Part shown: positions 35,844 to 45,136 of the stretch, piece after piece
Layout: every line of letters begins with the position of its first letter
How positions within the stretch are numbered: position 1 is the stretch's first letter
Assembly (NCBI GenBank): GCA_022841905.1
Contig: JALHQO010000012.1
Coordinates: 44,480 to 108,479 of the forward strand
Length of the DNA: 64,000 bases
Reading direction: 5' to 3'
From: Hyphomonadaceae bacterium
GTDB taxonomy: Bacteria > Pseudomonadota > Alphaproteobacteria > Caulobacterales > Aquidulcibacteraceae
Program-made: the position numbers and the translations under genes
The notes under the pieces: generated by a model
What the model was told of the DNA's origin: nothing
The model's input: the letters and a program-made list of their open reading frames with translations, nothing else
Databases searched by the model: none

Positions 35844-36098
35844 GTGAGACGCATTTTTGCGGCGCGAAGCCAGTTGCTGCGACACGCCAGCGAAGCCGCG
35901 CTGCGCTCGGGTTTGATCGCCGTTGCGGTGAGCGCCACCACACAAAACGTGACCGCTCAACAACCGCCGGACGTCGGCGGTCGCTGCTGGCGCTTCCATC
36001 TATGTGCAATCCGTCCACGTCACCGGCGCCACACTCTTTTCTGAAGCCGAGCTGATCGAAGCGTCTGGCGTCGCGCCGGGCAGCACGCTGACGCTGGC
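35844..36098 (+). pseudogene. Remnant of a ShlB/FhaC-type two-partner secretion transporter
   Basis: Opens with a signal peptide (MRRIFAARSQLLRHASEAAL, ending near NVTAQQ). A frameshift near 35960-35985 follows; in the other frame the start of a POTRA domain is readable: IYVQSVHVTGATLFSEAELI then EASGVAPGSTLTLA. The sequence then stops matching at about 36090, with POTRA remainder and barrel absent. No functional product expected. Confidence 0.7.
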
Positions 36099-36407
36099 TA
36101 TGAGGTGCATCCGGTGCCGGGCGCCGCAGCGGGCTTCGACGTCGCAAGCCGCATACAGATCGATGCCATCGTCACCGACATGAACATGCCCGGCACGAAC
36201 GGCGCCCAGTTCATCCCCGAAGCCAGACTAGCTTGGCCGGACACGCCTATCATCGCCATCTCTGGCCAAAGCATCGTCGACGGGCGCCCGTTGAAAGAGA
36301 TCGCCTGCAGCCTCGGCGCCAACACCGCGATTTCAAAGCCCTTCCGCGTGCGCCAATTGGTCGAAACCCTCGAAGCTCTGCTCAGCGAACGCAAGGCGCG
36401 CGAATAG
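36087..36407 (+). pseudogene. 5'-truncated response regulator receiver fragment
   Basis: From about 36087 the frame reads ADAGYEVHPVPGAAAGFDVA, then IDAIVTDMNMPGTNGAQFI (phosphoacceptor Asp) and AISKPFRVRQLVETLEALL (conserved Lys). The first ~40 residues with the acidic pocket are missing and replaced by the TPS remnant. A GTG at 36105 could initiate a partial protein, but it could not be phosphorylated normally. Confidence 0.7.
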
Positions 36408-36467
36408 CCCGGCCGCTCTCGCACCGATTGAAGCACAGGCGGTCGATCGGCGCCTCAGGTGCGCTGA

Positions 36468-37247
36468 CTACGGCGCGGCGAACAGGACGGTGAAACGCGC
36501 GCCCTCGTTATTGTCGCGGCGACTGATGCAGAGCTCACCTTCAATCGAGCGGACAAACGATCGAATGATGCGCATGCCCAGGCCCTTGCTCTCGGCAGGA
36601 TTGAAGCCCTCCACCAGGGCGGGTCCCTCGTTCTCGACCGAAAGCGCCCAGCCTTTACGCGCGTCCGGCGCGAGGCGAACCGTAATCGACCCGTCGCCAT
36701 ACTTGACGGCGTTCGTAATCAATTCGCTGACAATGAAGCCGAGCGGGATTCCGATGGTCGTCGGGAGCTGAAGTTCAACGCCTTCGACCATGATGCGCCG
36801 AGCGGCGCACCCCTCCAGCGACATCATGGCCATGACATCGCGACACAGTTCTTCAGTGAAGTGTTTGAAGGCGACAGTTTCGACGCGATCGACGGAGTGC
36901 AGGTGGCGATGAATGCGGCCAATCGTAAATACCCGATCCGCCGCAAGCTCCAGGGCCGAAGCGGCCTCGGGACTGCCGGCGGCCCGGCTTTGCATCGATA
37001 GCAAGCTCGAGACCATCTGCAGATTGTTCAAGAAGCGGTGGTTCGATTCCCGGCTAAGCGTAGACTCTCGTTCGATCAGCGCGTCTCGCTCGCGTAGCAG
37101 CGCCGCCTCGCGTGCTAGCGCTCCGCGCAATTCGGTAACCGGACAGACACCGTCGTGCTGTTCACATTCGTAAGGCACGACGTTGCGCGTCTCGACCATC
37201 CGCGCCGGCTGAGCAGCGCCGATGCGGGGTGCGTCTAAAGTGGTCAT
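36468..37247 (-). CDS. HWE/HisKA_2-type histidine kinase
   Basis: 259 residues from the ATG at 37247 (GGAAGG upstream). No sensor domain; a coiled coil leads to the phospho-His H70 in ESNHRFLNNLQMVSSLLSMQ, the HisKA_2 signature. ATPase core: IPLGFIVSELITNAVKYG, and GLGMRIIRSFVRSI. Such soluble kinases often work in general stress or light signalling in Alphaproteobacteria. The neighbouring receiver fragment on the other strand may be a lost partner. Confidence 0.85.
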   Translation of the reverse strand: MTTLDAPRIGAAQPARMVETRNVVPYECEQHDGVCPVTELRGALAREAALLRERDALIERESTLSRESNHRFLNNLQMVSSLLSMQSRAAGSPEAASALELAADRVFTIGRIHRHLHSVDRVETVAFKHFTEELCRDVMAMMSLEGCAARRIMVEGVELQLPTTIGIPLGFIVSELITNAVKYGDGSITVRLAPDARKGWALSVENEGPALVEGFNPAESKGLGMRIIRSFVRSIEGELCISRRDNNEGARFTVLFAAP

Positions 37248-37648
37248 GGTCTGACCTTCCTTTGCCGACCCAGACACTCGCTCCCCTCCCCACACTAAGC
37301 CCGAAACAATCGTGCGCCTTATTCGAGATCAAGTATGTGCGGTTCCGCACACAATGGCCTGCGGCGTAGATGCCGGCGCTTTGGCGATGGGCCAGAAGCA
37401 CCATTAGGCTGAACCAAGCAGCGTCGAACACAACAGGTAGCGGTCGCTGCCTGCACCGGGGCGCTCGTTTGAGAAATGCGCCCAATAGTGCTGCGCCCCT
37501 TCCCGCTCCACGTCCACTCACAATGTCTGATATCGTACATGCGGGACCTTCAGGATGCGCGCCCGCGTTGTTCTAAAGGTATCGTCGCGGCCCGCTGCCG
37601 CCTCTTTGTTTGCCGGGAGCGCCTGAGATGGCCGAAGGGACATAATCA
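37248..37648. other. Intergenic region without a visible gene
   Basis: About 400 bp between two divergent genes. No convincing coding frame or RNA. It contains a weak FNR-like sequence at 37319-37332 that matches only one half of the consensus. Confidence 0.5.
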
Positions 37649-38359
37649 ATGGCACGCGGAAGTCTGGAAGCGCCGGTCAACCGATTGCTCGCGCTATTGT
37701 CCGCCAAGGACTACGGCCGACTGCGGCCGCATCTCACGCGGGCGCCGCTCACCTATCGCCAGTCGCTCTACGAAGCGCATAAGCCGGTCGAGACCGTCTA
37801 TTTCATCGAGACTGGCGTGGGCTCGCTGGTGAACACAATGAGCAACGGCCAGGCAGCGGAAGTCGGCACCATCGGCAATGAGGGCCTGGTGGGGCTTCCC
37901 ATCGTGCTTGGCGACAAGCAGGCGCCCACCAGCGTCTATGTGCAAGTGCCTGGCGTCGGCCTCAGCATGCCGGCGGCGCGCTTCAAGGCGGAGTTGGCAG
38001 CGAGCGCCACCATGCGCGCCGTGATGCTGCGCTATGTGCATGCGCTGTTCAATCAGGTCGCCCAATCGGCCGCCTGCAATCACTTTCACAATATCGAGCA
38101 ACGCTGTTGCAGGTGGCTGCTCATGACCCACGACCGCATGGAATCGGAGGAGTTTTTGCTGACGCAAGAATTCCTGGCCATGATGCTTGGCGTTCAGCGC
38201 ACCGGGGTGACGCGCGCAGCAGGCGCGCTGCAACGGGCCGGGCTGATCGAATACACGCGTGGCATCGTCACCATTCTCGACCGCCGTGGCCTCAAGAATC
38301 TGTCGTGCGAGTGCTATGCGGTTTCCAAGAAGGAGTTCGACCGCCTGTTAGCCAAGTGA
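37649..38359 (+). CDS. Crp/Fnr-family transcriptional regulator
   Basis: 236 residues. N-terminal cyclic-nucleotide-binding-like fold (PVETVYFIETGVGSLVNTMSNGQAAEVGTIGNEGLVGLPIVLGD), dimer helix, and C-terminal winged helix (LTQEFLAMMLGVQRTGVTRAAGALQRAGLI). The recognition helix differs from Fnr/FixK. Facing paralogue at 38369-39064 ends 9 bp away. Signal unknown. Confidence 0.86.
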   Translation: MARGSLEAPVNRLLALLSAKDYGRLRPHLTRAPLTYRQSLYEAHKPVETVYFIETGVGSLVNTMSNGQAAEVGTIGNEGLVGLPIVLGDKQAPTSVYVQVPGVGLSMPAARFKAELAASATMRAVMLRYVHALFNQVAQSAACNHFHNIEQRCCRWLLMTHDRMESEEFLLTQEFLAMMLGVQRTGVTRAAGALQRAGLIEYTRGIVTILDRRGLKNLSCECYAVSKKEFDRLLAK

Positions 38360-38368
38360 CAGAGCGCG

Positions 38369-39064
38369 CTATTCGATGAGCCGCGCATACTCTGCTTCGG
38401 CGACGCCATAGGCGCCGCCAGCGAGCGCAATTAAGCCCTTGCGGCGGACAATGCGAATAACGCCACGCTCTGCGCTGATCAGCCCTTTGCCCTCAAGCTT
38501 GTTCAACGCATCGGTGACGCCGGGCCGGCGCACGCCCAGCATCACCGCAATGAACTCGTGGGTCAGAAACAATTCATCGTCGTCTTGCCGGTCATGCGCC
38601 ATTAGAAGCCAGCGTGCGAGACGCGCGTCGATCTTGGCCGTGCCGTTCGCAAACGCCGTCTGTGCGATCTGCACCATGAAGACATAGGCGTAACGCTGCA
38701 GTCGTTCGCGCAAAGTCTTGCTCGCCTCCAATGCCTGCGTGAGATGCTTCGTCGAAATGCGGTTCGCGGTCCCCGCCAACTGCACATAAACGTCGCTGGG
38801 CGAGCGGTGATCGCCGAGCAACACCGCCGTCCCCGACATGCCTTCGCGGCCGATCAAGCCCACCTCGATTTGCTGCTGGGCCGCCGTCGCTACGACCGAA
38901 ATGATCCCGCTCTCGGGAAAATAGACGTGCGTGATCGGCGTGTTTGGCTTCTCAATCGATCGGCGAAGCTCAAGCTCCACCGGCTCAAGCGAAGGCGCCA
39001 GCAAGCGGCGGTCTGCTTTGCTTAAGCCGAGCAAAAGCTCGTTGCGATAGTCTGCGACTGACAT
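38369..39064 (-). CDS. Crp/Fnr-family transcriptional regulator (paralogue of 37649-38359)
   Basis: 231 residues with the same layout: effector domain (ITHVYFPESGIISVVATAAQQQIEVGLIGREGMSGTAVLLGD) and helix-turn-helix (LTHEFIAVMLGVRRPGVTDALNKLEGKGLI). The two convergent genes look like an old inverted duplication. No cAMP-binding Arg/Ser pattern is clear. Confidence 0.86.
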   Translation of the reverse strand: MSVADYRNELLLGLSKADRRLLAPSLEPVELELRRSIEKPNTPITHVYFPESGIISVVATAAQQQIEVGLIGREGMSGTAVLLGDHRSPSDVYVQLAGTANRISTKHLTQALEASKTLRERLQRYAYVFMVQIAQTAFANGTAKIDARLARWLLMAHDRQDDDELFLTHEFIAVMLGVRRPGVTDALNKLEGKGLISAERGVIRIVRRKGLIALAGGAYGVAEAEYARLIE

Positions 39065-39249
39065 CGGCTCCGCCTCAACGTGGCAAGAGCTTCAAAGCGC
39101 CCAACCGCACGCGCCCTCTAAACGAGCGCAAATCCCACGAATCTAGCTTAGCAGCCGATCCGCCCTGACTCGGTTTAGGTCCGATACCGCACACTCAATG
39201 GGATTTCGCACGCGGCCATGCACATCCCATGGCGCGCCGTTCGTCGTCA

Positions 39250-40677
39250 TCAGGCTGCGGCTGAGACCGCGAATTTTGGCTGCGCTTGAGTCTCACAGAC
39301 ATCAGAAGCGTCGCAATAAAAGTCTGGCACAAGAAGCGTAAAGGTTGAGCCGCGCCCCATCTCCGAACCGACAGTGACGTCGCCGCCGAGTAAGCGCGCA
39401 ATGCTCCGCGTAATCGTTAGGCCGAGGCCAGTGCCTCCAAACAGGCGCGTGGTCGACGCATCGGCCTGCTCGAACGGCTGAAACAGCTTTTGAATTTGAG
39501 CGGCTGTCATGCCGATGCCGGTATCGAAGACGATGAATGTCAGCATCGGCTGGTCGTTGACCGTTTGGCGTTCAACGCTCAGGGAGACAGAGCCTCCCTT
39601 GGAAAATTTGATCGCGTTGGACATCAGGTTCAACAAGCATTGCTTGATCCTGAAGCCGTCGCTCGCAGCTATGCCGAACGTCGTCGCGCACCCTCCTTGC
39701 AGCGTCACCGAATTGGCGGCGGCGGCAGGCCGCACCGTTTCCATGACCTCGGAAACCAGTTGCGCGACATCGAAATTGTCGATCTCCGGAACCATCCGCC
39801 CTGCTTCGATCTTCGAAAGGTCGAGTATGCCGTTGATCAACTTCAATAAGTGATGAGCGGCGTCGGTGATGCGCCGGGCGTCTGCCTCAATCACCGGGAG
39901 CGATGCGTCTTCCGCCTCCTCCACGACCATTTCGCTGTACCCAATGATGGCGTTGAGCGGCGTACGCAATTCGTGGCTCATGTTGGCCCAATAATGCGAT
40001 TTCGCCGTGCTGGCCTCTTCCGCTTGCCGGCGCGCGAAGTGATCCCGCGCCATCTGTGTCACCAGGCGATCTCGATCCGCCCACGAGAACCGCGCAACGA
40101 ATAAAGCCTGAGCGGTGACGGCCAGCAGAACAAAGGGTTGCCACCAGGGCAACACGATGAAGAACGGCGCGACGCTGAGCGCGATCACGTGCGGGCTGAT
40201 GGCGGCGACAAAAGACATCCGGTCGCGGGAAAAATAGACGAGATTGTGGATGATCGCGCCCCACACCCAAGCGGTGGCCACGAAGCCGCCAATCAGTCCG
40301 CCAACCAAAAGCGTAGGCAGCCAAACCGCCGCATAAGAGACGCCGCCAGTGACAAGCAAAAGCGCATATGCGCGATGCGCCCCGAGAGGATCGCGAGCGG
40401 CCCGCGCGACAACGATTTTTCTGAGGCCAACCGGGAAAATCACGAACTCTTGCAGCATGACCAATGCAAGCGCGACGATGGGATAGATTATTGGAAGCCA
40501 GAGCAGGCTCAAGACGCCGGTCAGGACGCCAGAGCTAATGCGAAGCCAGCGGCCAACGGCGAGATCCTTTTCGAGCGCCGGAAGAGTTTGCACAAAGTCG
40601 GCCGCATCGACGCTGGTGCGTGACGGCGCATCGCCGCTCATCGGCTCATTCAAGACCGCGCCATTTTGAAGTATCAT
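39250..40677 (-). CDS. Membrane histidine kinase
   Basis: 475 residues. Five or six membrane helices at about 45-195, phospho-His H235 in WANMSHELRTPLNAIIGYSE, then ATPase motifs NLMSNAIKFS, DTGIGMTAAQ, LFQPFEQADASTTRLFGGTGLGL. No receiver domain. Resembles PleC/DivJ-type kinases in its core, but that core is common to many kinases, so no name is given. No adjacent response regulator. Confidence 0.88.
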   Translation of the reverse strand: MILQNGAVLNEPMSGDAPSRTSVDAADFVQTLPALEKDLAVGRWLRISSGVLTGVLSLLWLPIIYPIVALALVMLQEFVIFPVGLRKIVVARAARDPLGAHRAYALLLVTGGVSYAAVWLPTLLVGGLIGGFVATAWVWGAIIHNLVYFSRDRMSFVAAISPHVIALSVAPFFIVLPWWQPFVLLAVTAQALFVARFSWADRDRLVTQMARDHFARRQAEEASTAKSHYWANMSHELRTPLNAIIGYSEMVVEEAEDASLPVIEADARRITDAAHHLLKLINGILDLSKIEAGRMVPEIDNFDVAQLVSEVMETVRPAAAANSVTLQGGCATTFGIAASDGFRIKQCLLNLMSNAIKFSKGGSVSLSVERQTVNDQPMLTFIVFDTGIGMTAAQIQKLFQPFEQADASTTRLFGGTGLGLTITRSIARLLGGDVTVGSEMGRGSTFTLLVPDFYCDASDVCETQAQPKFAVSAAA

Positions 40678-40863
40678 TCAGTTCGACCATGCGCTGATAA
40701 GTCGAGGCTCCGGCGAAGCACCCAGTCGCAAAGCTTACGCTGTCATGCTTAAGCGTTCGGCAATGCGCAGCCACGCCGACGCTCTCGTTGCAGTGCGAAA
40801 CGTGCGCGCTATGCCGAGCGGACTATGCTGAACGGACTAGCGCTCGTGCGCGGGCCTGCGCCG

Positions 40864-41937
40864 TCAGCCATCTTCGCTATCGCGCCGCTGTTTGTATTTG
40901 GCGCGTTGGCTCTTGTTGATCTGCTTCCACTGCGCGCGGTGCGCGGCTTCCGCCGCTGGATTGTCCTTGCGCACGACGAAAGCAAGTTCGCGCCGCAGCT
41001 TCAAATACGATTGCCAGCGCGCAGCGCTCAAACTCTCATCAGCCAGCGCCGCGAGAATGGCGCAACCAGGCTCCGCTACATGGGTGCAATCGGAAAATTT
41101 GCAGGCAGCGATCAGCGCCGTCAAATCAGTGAAGCTTTCATCCAGCGCTGCTTCATCGGCGACCAAGCCAAGTTCGCGCATGCCCGGCGTGTCGATCAGC
41201 AACGCGCCGCTTGGCAAACGAAACAGCTCCCTGTGCGTCGTCGTATGGCGGCCTCGGTCATCGGCCTCACGGATCGCACCGGTCGACATCAATGCCTCAC
41301 GCGCCAACGCGTTCAGCAACGTGGATTTGCCCGCGCCCGAGCTTCCCAGCAGCACCGCCGTAACACCCGGCTCCAGCCATTGCTCCAGCGCTTCCAGTCC
41401 CTCCCCGGTCAGCGCAGAGAGCGTCACCACCGGCGCACCCGCCGCAATGTCATCCACCGCCTGACGCTGGGCCGCCGCATCTGAGCTCAGATCGAGCTTG
41501 GTCAGCACAATGACAGGCGCAGCGCCGCTGTCGCGCGTCGCCACAAGGTAGCGTTCAAGCCGCCGCGGATTGAAATCGTCATTCAACGCAGCGACGAGGA
41601 GCGCAACATCAACGTTTGAGGCGACGACTTGCACGCCGACACCACCTGCCGCCCGGCGCGTGAACCCGCTCTTGCGCGGCATCAAAGCCTGGATCAGCGC
41701 ATCGCCTTCGTCATCGGTCCGGCTGATCGCGAGCCAATCGCCGACCACCGGATGCTCACCGGCCGCAGCCTCGGCGGCAAAGCGCCCGCTCAGCCGTCCC
41801 GAGCACTCACCCGCTTGCGTCACCAGACGCCAGAGGCCGCGATGATGCGCAACAACCCGCGCAGGCAACCAGCCCGCCGCGGCATGCGCCGCGAAAGCGG
41901 CCTCAAGCGCGCCGCTCCAGCCAAAGTCCTTGATCAT
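40864..41937 (-). CDS. rsgA: Ribosome small subunit-dependent GTPase RsgA
   Basis: 357 residues from MIKDFGWSGALEAAF at 41937; the longer frame upstream is not protein-like. OB fold, then a circularly permuted GTPase: G4 TKLD (VIVLTKLDLSS), G1 GSSGAGKSTLLNAL, G3 DTPGMRELG. C-terminal zinc knuckle CKFSDCTHVAEPGCAI. RsgA checks late 30S assembly. Stands alone. Confidence 0.94.
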   Translation of the reverse strand: MIKDFGWSGALEAAFAAHAAAGWLPARVVAHHRGLWRLVTQAGECSGRLSGRFAAEAAAGEHPVVGDWLAISRTDDEGDALIQALMPRKSGFTRRAAGGVGVQVVASNVDVALLVAALNDDFNPRRLERYLVATRDSGAAPVIVLTKLDLSSDAAAQRQAVDDIAAGAPVVTLSALTGEGLEALEQWLEPGVTAVLLGSSGAGKSTLLNALAREALMSTGAIREADDRGRHTTTHRELFRLPSGALLIDTPGMRELGLVADEAALDESFTDLTALIAACKFSDCTHVAEPGCAILAALADESLSAARWQSYLKLRRELAFVVRKDNPAAEAAHRAQWKQINKSQRAKYKQRRDSEDG

Positions 41938-42192
41938 GCGGTCATCCGAAAACACGACCTGGAACCGTCCAGCACTCGCGGCCACGGTACTCAGGAAGCA
42001 GCTGGCGGGCAGAGAGCCATCGCCGCCTCGTGCACCAGCGATAGCCAACGGTCAAACGCTGCGAAAATACGCCACGCTTCATGGCACGGCTGGCCACGAG
42101 ACTTCAATGGACGATCAGAGGAAGAGAATGGCCGACTAAGCTGCCTTGATGGGTACTGCGGTCGTCTCCGCACGGCTCCGCCGTGTGGCGAG

Positions 42193-42516
42193 TCAAACAG
42201 CCTCGCGCCGCTTTGACTCCAGTCGCAACTCTTCGCGCCATTTCGCGATGTTCTTCTCGTCCGTCGCGATGGTCTCAAGCCTGCGCGCCAAGAGCGCAGA
42301 CGCTTTCCCCATGTACCGTTCGGCATCATAGAAATTGAAGATACGGAAGTGGCGCCAAGCAAATTCCTTCGCCTTGTACGCCTCCGACACTGCCGGGTCC
42401 TTTCCGGGGAAATAGAGGTCCTTGTAACGCAGCCACGAGATCGCCCCTACCGCAGAGTCGAAATGCGCCAGCGCCTTCTGCCGCAAATCCATCAACTCTT
42501 GATAGATTGCCTGCTG
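42193..42516 (-). pseudogene. 3' remnant of an unrecognised gene
   Basis: Protein-like sequence AIYQELMDLRQKALAHFDSA continuing through KEFAWRHFRIFNFYDAERYM to a normal stop at 42193. Upstream of about 42516 the frame turns into antisense of the neighbouring hydrolase fragment, so the 5' part is lost. A start at 42492 could still make about 99 residues. No family recognised. Confidence 0.45.
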
Positions 42517-42525
42517 CCCATCGCG

Positions 42526-42774
42526 ATGTCGGCGTTCGAGACGCGGCTGACTCAGGCCGCGTGGCGGTCGAAGCCGAGCTGGGCCGTCATCGCCGCCGAG
42601 GATAAGGCCTTCGGCGAAGGCATGCTGCTCGGCATGGCGCGCCGCATCGGAGCGACGATCGTCGAAGTCCCCGGCAGCCACGCCGCCTTCATTACACAGG
42701 CAGGCGCTGTCGCAGATGTGATCGACCGCGCCGCACGCGAAACGTCCGCTGGGAGCGCGAACGCCGCACGTTGA
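42526..42774 (+). pseudogene. C-terminal remnant of an alpha/beta hydrolase
   Basis: MSAFETRLTQAAWRSKPSWA followed by VIAAEDKAFGEGMLLGMARR and IVEVPGSHAAFITQAGAVAD matches the last ~80 residues of esterase-like alpha/beta hydrolases, including the acid (AAEDK) and catalytic His (PGSHAAF). The nucleophile half is missing. It starts where the opposite-strand remnant begins, suggesting one deletion scar at about 42516-42526. Confidence 0.6.
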
Positions 42775-42881
42775 TTGGCGCGGTCGCATAAAGGCGCGTA
42801 ACCGACCGAATGAAACGTGGTATAGTGGAGCAGCGCCCGGCATGGGCGAGATCGCGAAGGCTTGCGACAAGGAAAATAGCG

Positions 42882-44837
42882 ATGGTGGCCGAGCCCATCC
42901 TGCTCCCGACCCGCGAACAGCTGATCCACGCGCTCTACGAAGCCGCCGAGCTCGAGCACAATTTGATGTGCACCTACCTCTACGCCGCCTTCAGTTTGAA
43001 GGATGGCGAGCGCGAAGGCTTGAGCGTGGAGGAAGCAGCGGCCGTGACGCGCTGGCGGCGCGCCATTCTCGATATCGCGATCGACGAGATGAGCCATCTG
43101 ACAGCGGTGTGGAATATCACCGCGGCGGTGGGCGGCAGCCCGCGTTTCGGGCGCGGCAACTTTCCGCTCAATCCCGGTTATCTCGCGGCTGGCGTCGTCG
43201 TGAAGCTCGCGCCGTTCACGGCGGACGTATTGCAACATTTCATCCATCTTGAACGGCCCGAAGGCTCCGACGAGCCGGACGGCGAAGGCTACGAGCGACT
43301 GTCGTTCAAACGCGCCGCGGTGACGCCGCGCCTGACGCCGATGTCGATCGACTACGAAACCGTCGGCCAATTTTATGAGACGATGGAATTCGCACTGCGC
43401 TATATGGCCGAGAAGCTGGGTGAGTCAGAATTATTCTGCGGCGATCCGGCTTTGCAGCTCTCGCCGGCCGAGATCGATCTGCGCGGGGCCAAGGCCGTGC
43501 TCTGCTCGAAAACCGCGGTCGCCGCGTGCGAAGCCATCATCACCGAAGGCGAAGGCGCAGCATCTGAGTCCGCCAACTCACACTTCGCGCGCTTTAGCGC
43601 CATTCGCGACGAATACCGCGCGCTGCTCGCCAAGAACCCGGACTTCAAGCCGGCGCACCCGGCGGCGGTAAATCCGCTTCTGCGCCGCCCGCTCAACCCC
43701 GAGGGCCGCGTCTGGATTGAAGACCCGGAAGCCTCGGCCATCGTCGACGTCGCAAACGCATCCTATCAAACGATGCTGCGACTTATGGCTTACGCCTACG
43801 CCGTACCGGGCCCCAGCCCCGAGAAGAGCCTCGCCGTCGATCTCGGCATCGATCTGATGAAGGCGATGACTCTGCTCGGCGAAAGCGCCGCGCGCCGCCC
43901 CGCTGGCGCTTCCAACGTAAACTGCAATGCCGGCATGTCGTTCACGGCTTTGCGCGACTCGGGGCCATTGCCGCACAGCGCCAGCACGCGGCGTTTCTTT
44001 GCCGAACGCATGATGGAATTGCTGAAAGGCGCCGAGCGCCTCGACGCTTCCGACATACGCGTGGCGCGCGCGACCGGCCTCATCAAAGCGCTCGCCGCGC
44101 GCGCCCAGCGCTTCCACGACATGACAGACGAAGCGCCGCAGCCGACCATGGCAGCAATTCCCACGACGCCTCCGCCTCCCCCGCCGGCAGCCATCGTCGA
44201 CGGCTTAGAGGTAGTCGAAGGTGAAACTGTGCAGATCCTCTATAGCGGCAAGCTCTGCATTCACTCGCGCTTCTGCGTCACCGGCGCGCCGAAAGTATTT
44301 CTCGCGAACGTACAAGGCCCGTGGATTCATCCAGACGACATGAATGCGGAAGAGTTGATGGCGGTGGCGCGCGAATGCCCGTCCGGCGCGATTCAGTATC
44401 GGCGCAAGGATGGCGGGCGCGAAGAACAGCCGCCGCCGGTCAATCTCATCTCAGTGCGCGAAGCTGGCCCTTACGCGCTGCGCGGCGATTTTAGCATCGA
44501 TGGCAAGCCCTTCGGCTATCGCGCCACGCTCTGCCGCTGCGGCGCGTCGAAGAACAAACCGTTCTGCGACGGCTCGCACCACGATGTCGGTTTCAACGCC
44601 AGCGGCGAGCCGCCCACCGGCGACAAGACCGCCATGCTCGCCGTCCGCGACGGCGCCGTGGAAGTCACCCCCCAACTCGACGGCCCGCTCATGGTGCGCG
44701 GCAATCTGGAAATCATCTCCGGCACCGGCCGCGTCGTCGCCCGCCAACAAGCCGCCAAACTCTGCCGCTGCGGGCATTCAAACACCAAACCGTTCTGCGA
44801 CGGCACGCATGCGAAAGTAGGCTTCCGGTCTGTTTAA
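42882..44837 (+). CDS. Ferritin-like / ferredoxin-like / double CDGSH iron-sulfur fusion protein
   Basis: 651 residues from the ATG at 42882. Residues ~1-420: ferritin-like domain of the VioB/iminophenylpyruvate dimer synthase type (LEHNLMCTYLYAAFSL; IDEMSHLTAVWNI), with Glu/His ligands for a di-metal site. A Pro-rich linker (TPPPPPPAA) leads to a divergent 4Fe-4S domain (CIHSRFC ~459; ARECPSGAIQY), then two CDGSH 2Fe-2S domains (CRCGASKNKPFCDGSHHDVGF ~550; CRCGHSNTKPFCDGTHAKVG ~627). An oxygen- or peroxide-dependent redox enzyme is likely; the substrate is unknown. Last gene before the island. Confidence 0.85.
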   Translation: MVAEPILLPTREQLIHALYEAAELEHNLMCTYLYAAFSLKDGEREGLSVEEAAAVTRWRRAILDIAIDEMSHLTAVWNITAAVGGSPRFGRGNFPLNPGYLAAGVVVKLAPFTADVLQHFIHLERPEGSDEPDGEGYERLSFKRAAVTPRLTPMSIDYETVGQFYETMEFALRYMAEKLGESELFCGDPALQLSPAEIDLRGAKAVLCSKTAVAACEAIITEGEGAASESANSHFARFSAIRDEYRALLAKNPDFKPAHPAAVNPLLRRPLNPEGRVWIEDPEASAIVDVANASYQTMLRLMAYAYAVPGPSPEKSLAVDLGIDLMKAMTLLGESAARRPAGASNVNCNAGMSFTALRDSGPLPHSASTRRFFAERMMELLKGAERLDASDIRVARATGLIKALAARAQRFHDMTDEAPQPTMAAIPTTPPPPPPAAIVDGLEVVEGETVQILYSGKLCIHSRFCVTGAPKVFLANVQGPWIHPDDMNAEELMAVARECPSGAIQYRRKDGGREEQPPPVNLISVREAGPYALRGDFSIDGKPFGYRATLCRCGASKNKPFCDGSHHDVGFNASGEPPTGDKTAMLAVRDGAVEVTPQLDGPLMVRGNLEIISGTGRVVARQQAAKLCRCGHSNTKPFCDGTHAKVGFRSV

Positions 44838-44869
44838 TCGACGCTTGGGCGAACGCCGGCGAGACTGAA

Positions 44870-44890
44870 CTGGCGGACAGAGAGGGATTC
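44870..44890. repeat. Left attachment site (direct repeat of tRNA-Ser 3' end)
   Basis: 21 bp starting CTGGCGGACAGAGAGG are identical to 63882-63902, the 3' end of tRNA-Ser(GGA). Outside the 21 bp the flanks differ. This is the expected displaced tRNA end after tyrosine-recombinase integration. Confidence 0.9.
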
Positions 44891-44944
44891 TGGACCGTAA
44901 AATCCAATCACCGCATCAACGAGTTAGCGTTTCTGGCGTCCGGA

Positions 44945-44964
44945 GATACCCCCCAAAATACCCC
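44945..44964. repeat. Candidate integrase arm-type sites near attL
   Basis: Two ATACCCC motifs lie within 20 bp, sharing the TACCCC core with three sites by the integrase start. Similar core motifs at both ends fit arm sites of a P4-type integrase. Confidence 0.4.
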
Positions 44965-45136
44965 GCTCTGCCTGTCGTGATTTTTAGGTTTGAGACAGAG
45001 TATTCGCCATTTCCGATCCGCGCCCGCGCGATGGCGCAATTCGACGGCGCCTCATCAACCGACCGCGCAAATCTTGCGAGGCTTGCTGCGCTAGTTGCAG
45101 CGCATCGGCGGCGGCGCAACTGCCGCGGCGCATCCA

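Larger units (their letters stand above)
44838..45136. other. Left island junction, no gene
   Basis: About 300 bp holding the left copy of the tRNA-Ser 3' end (44870-44890) and the repeated ATACCCC motif (44945-44964) similar to arm sites near the integrase. No coding frame is convincing. Confidence 0.6.

Noticed and set aside
34764..35999. Long minus-strand open frame (411 codons) opposite the hybrid kinase
   Set aside because: Runs antisense to clearly conserved kinase and receiver domains; a GC-rich codon-use artefact.
37319..37332. TTATTCGAGATCAA as a FixK box before the HWE kinase
   Set aside because: Only one half-site matches; the TTGA half is destroyed.
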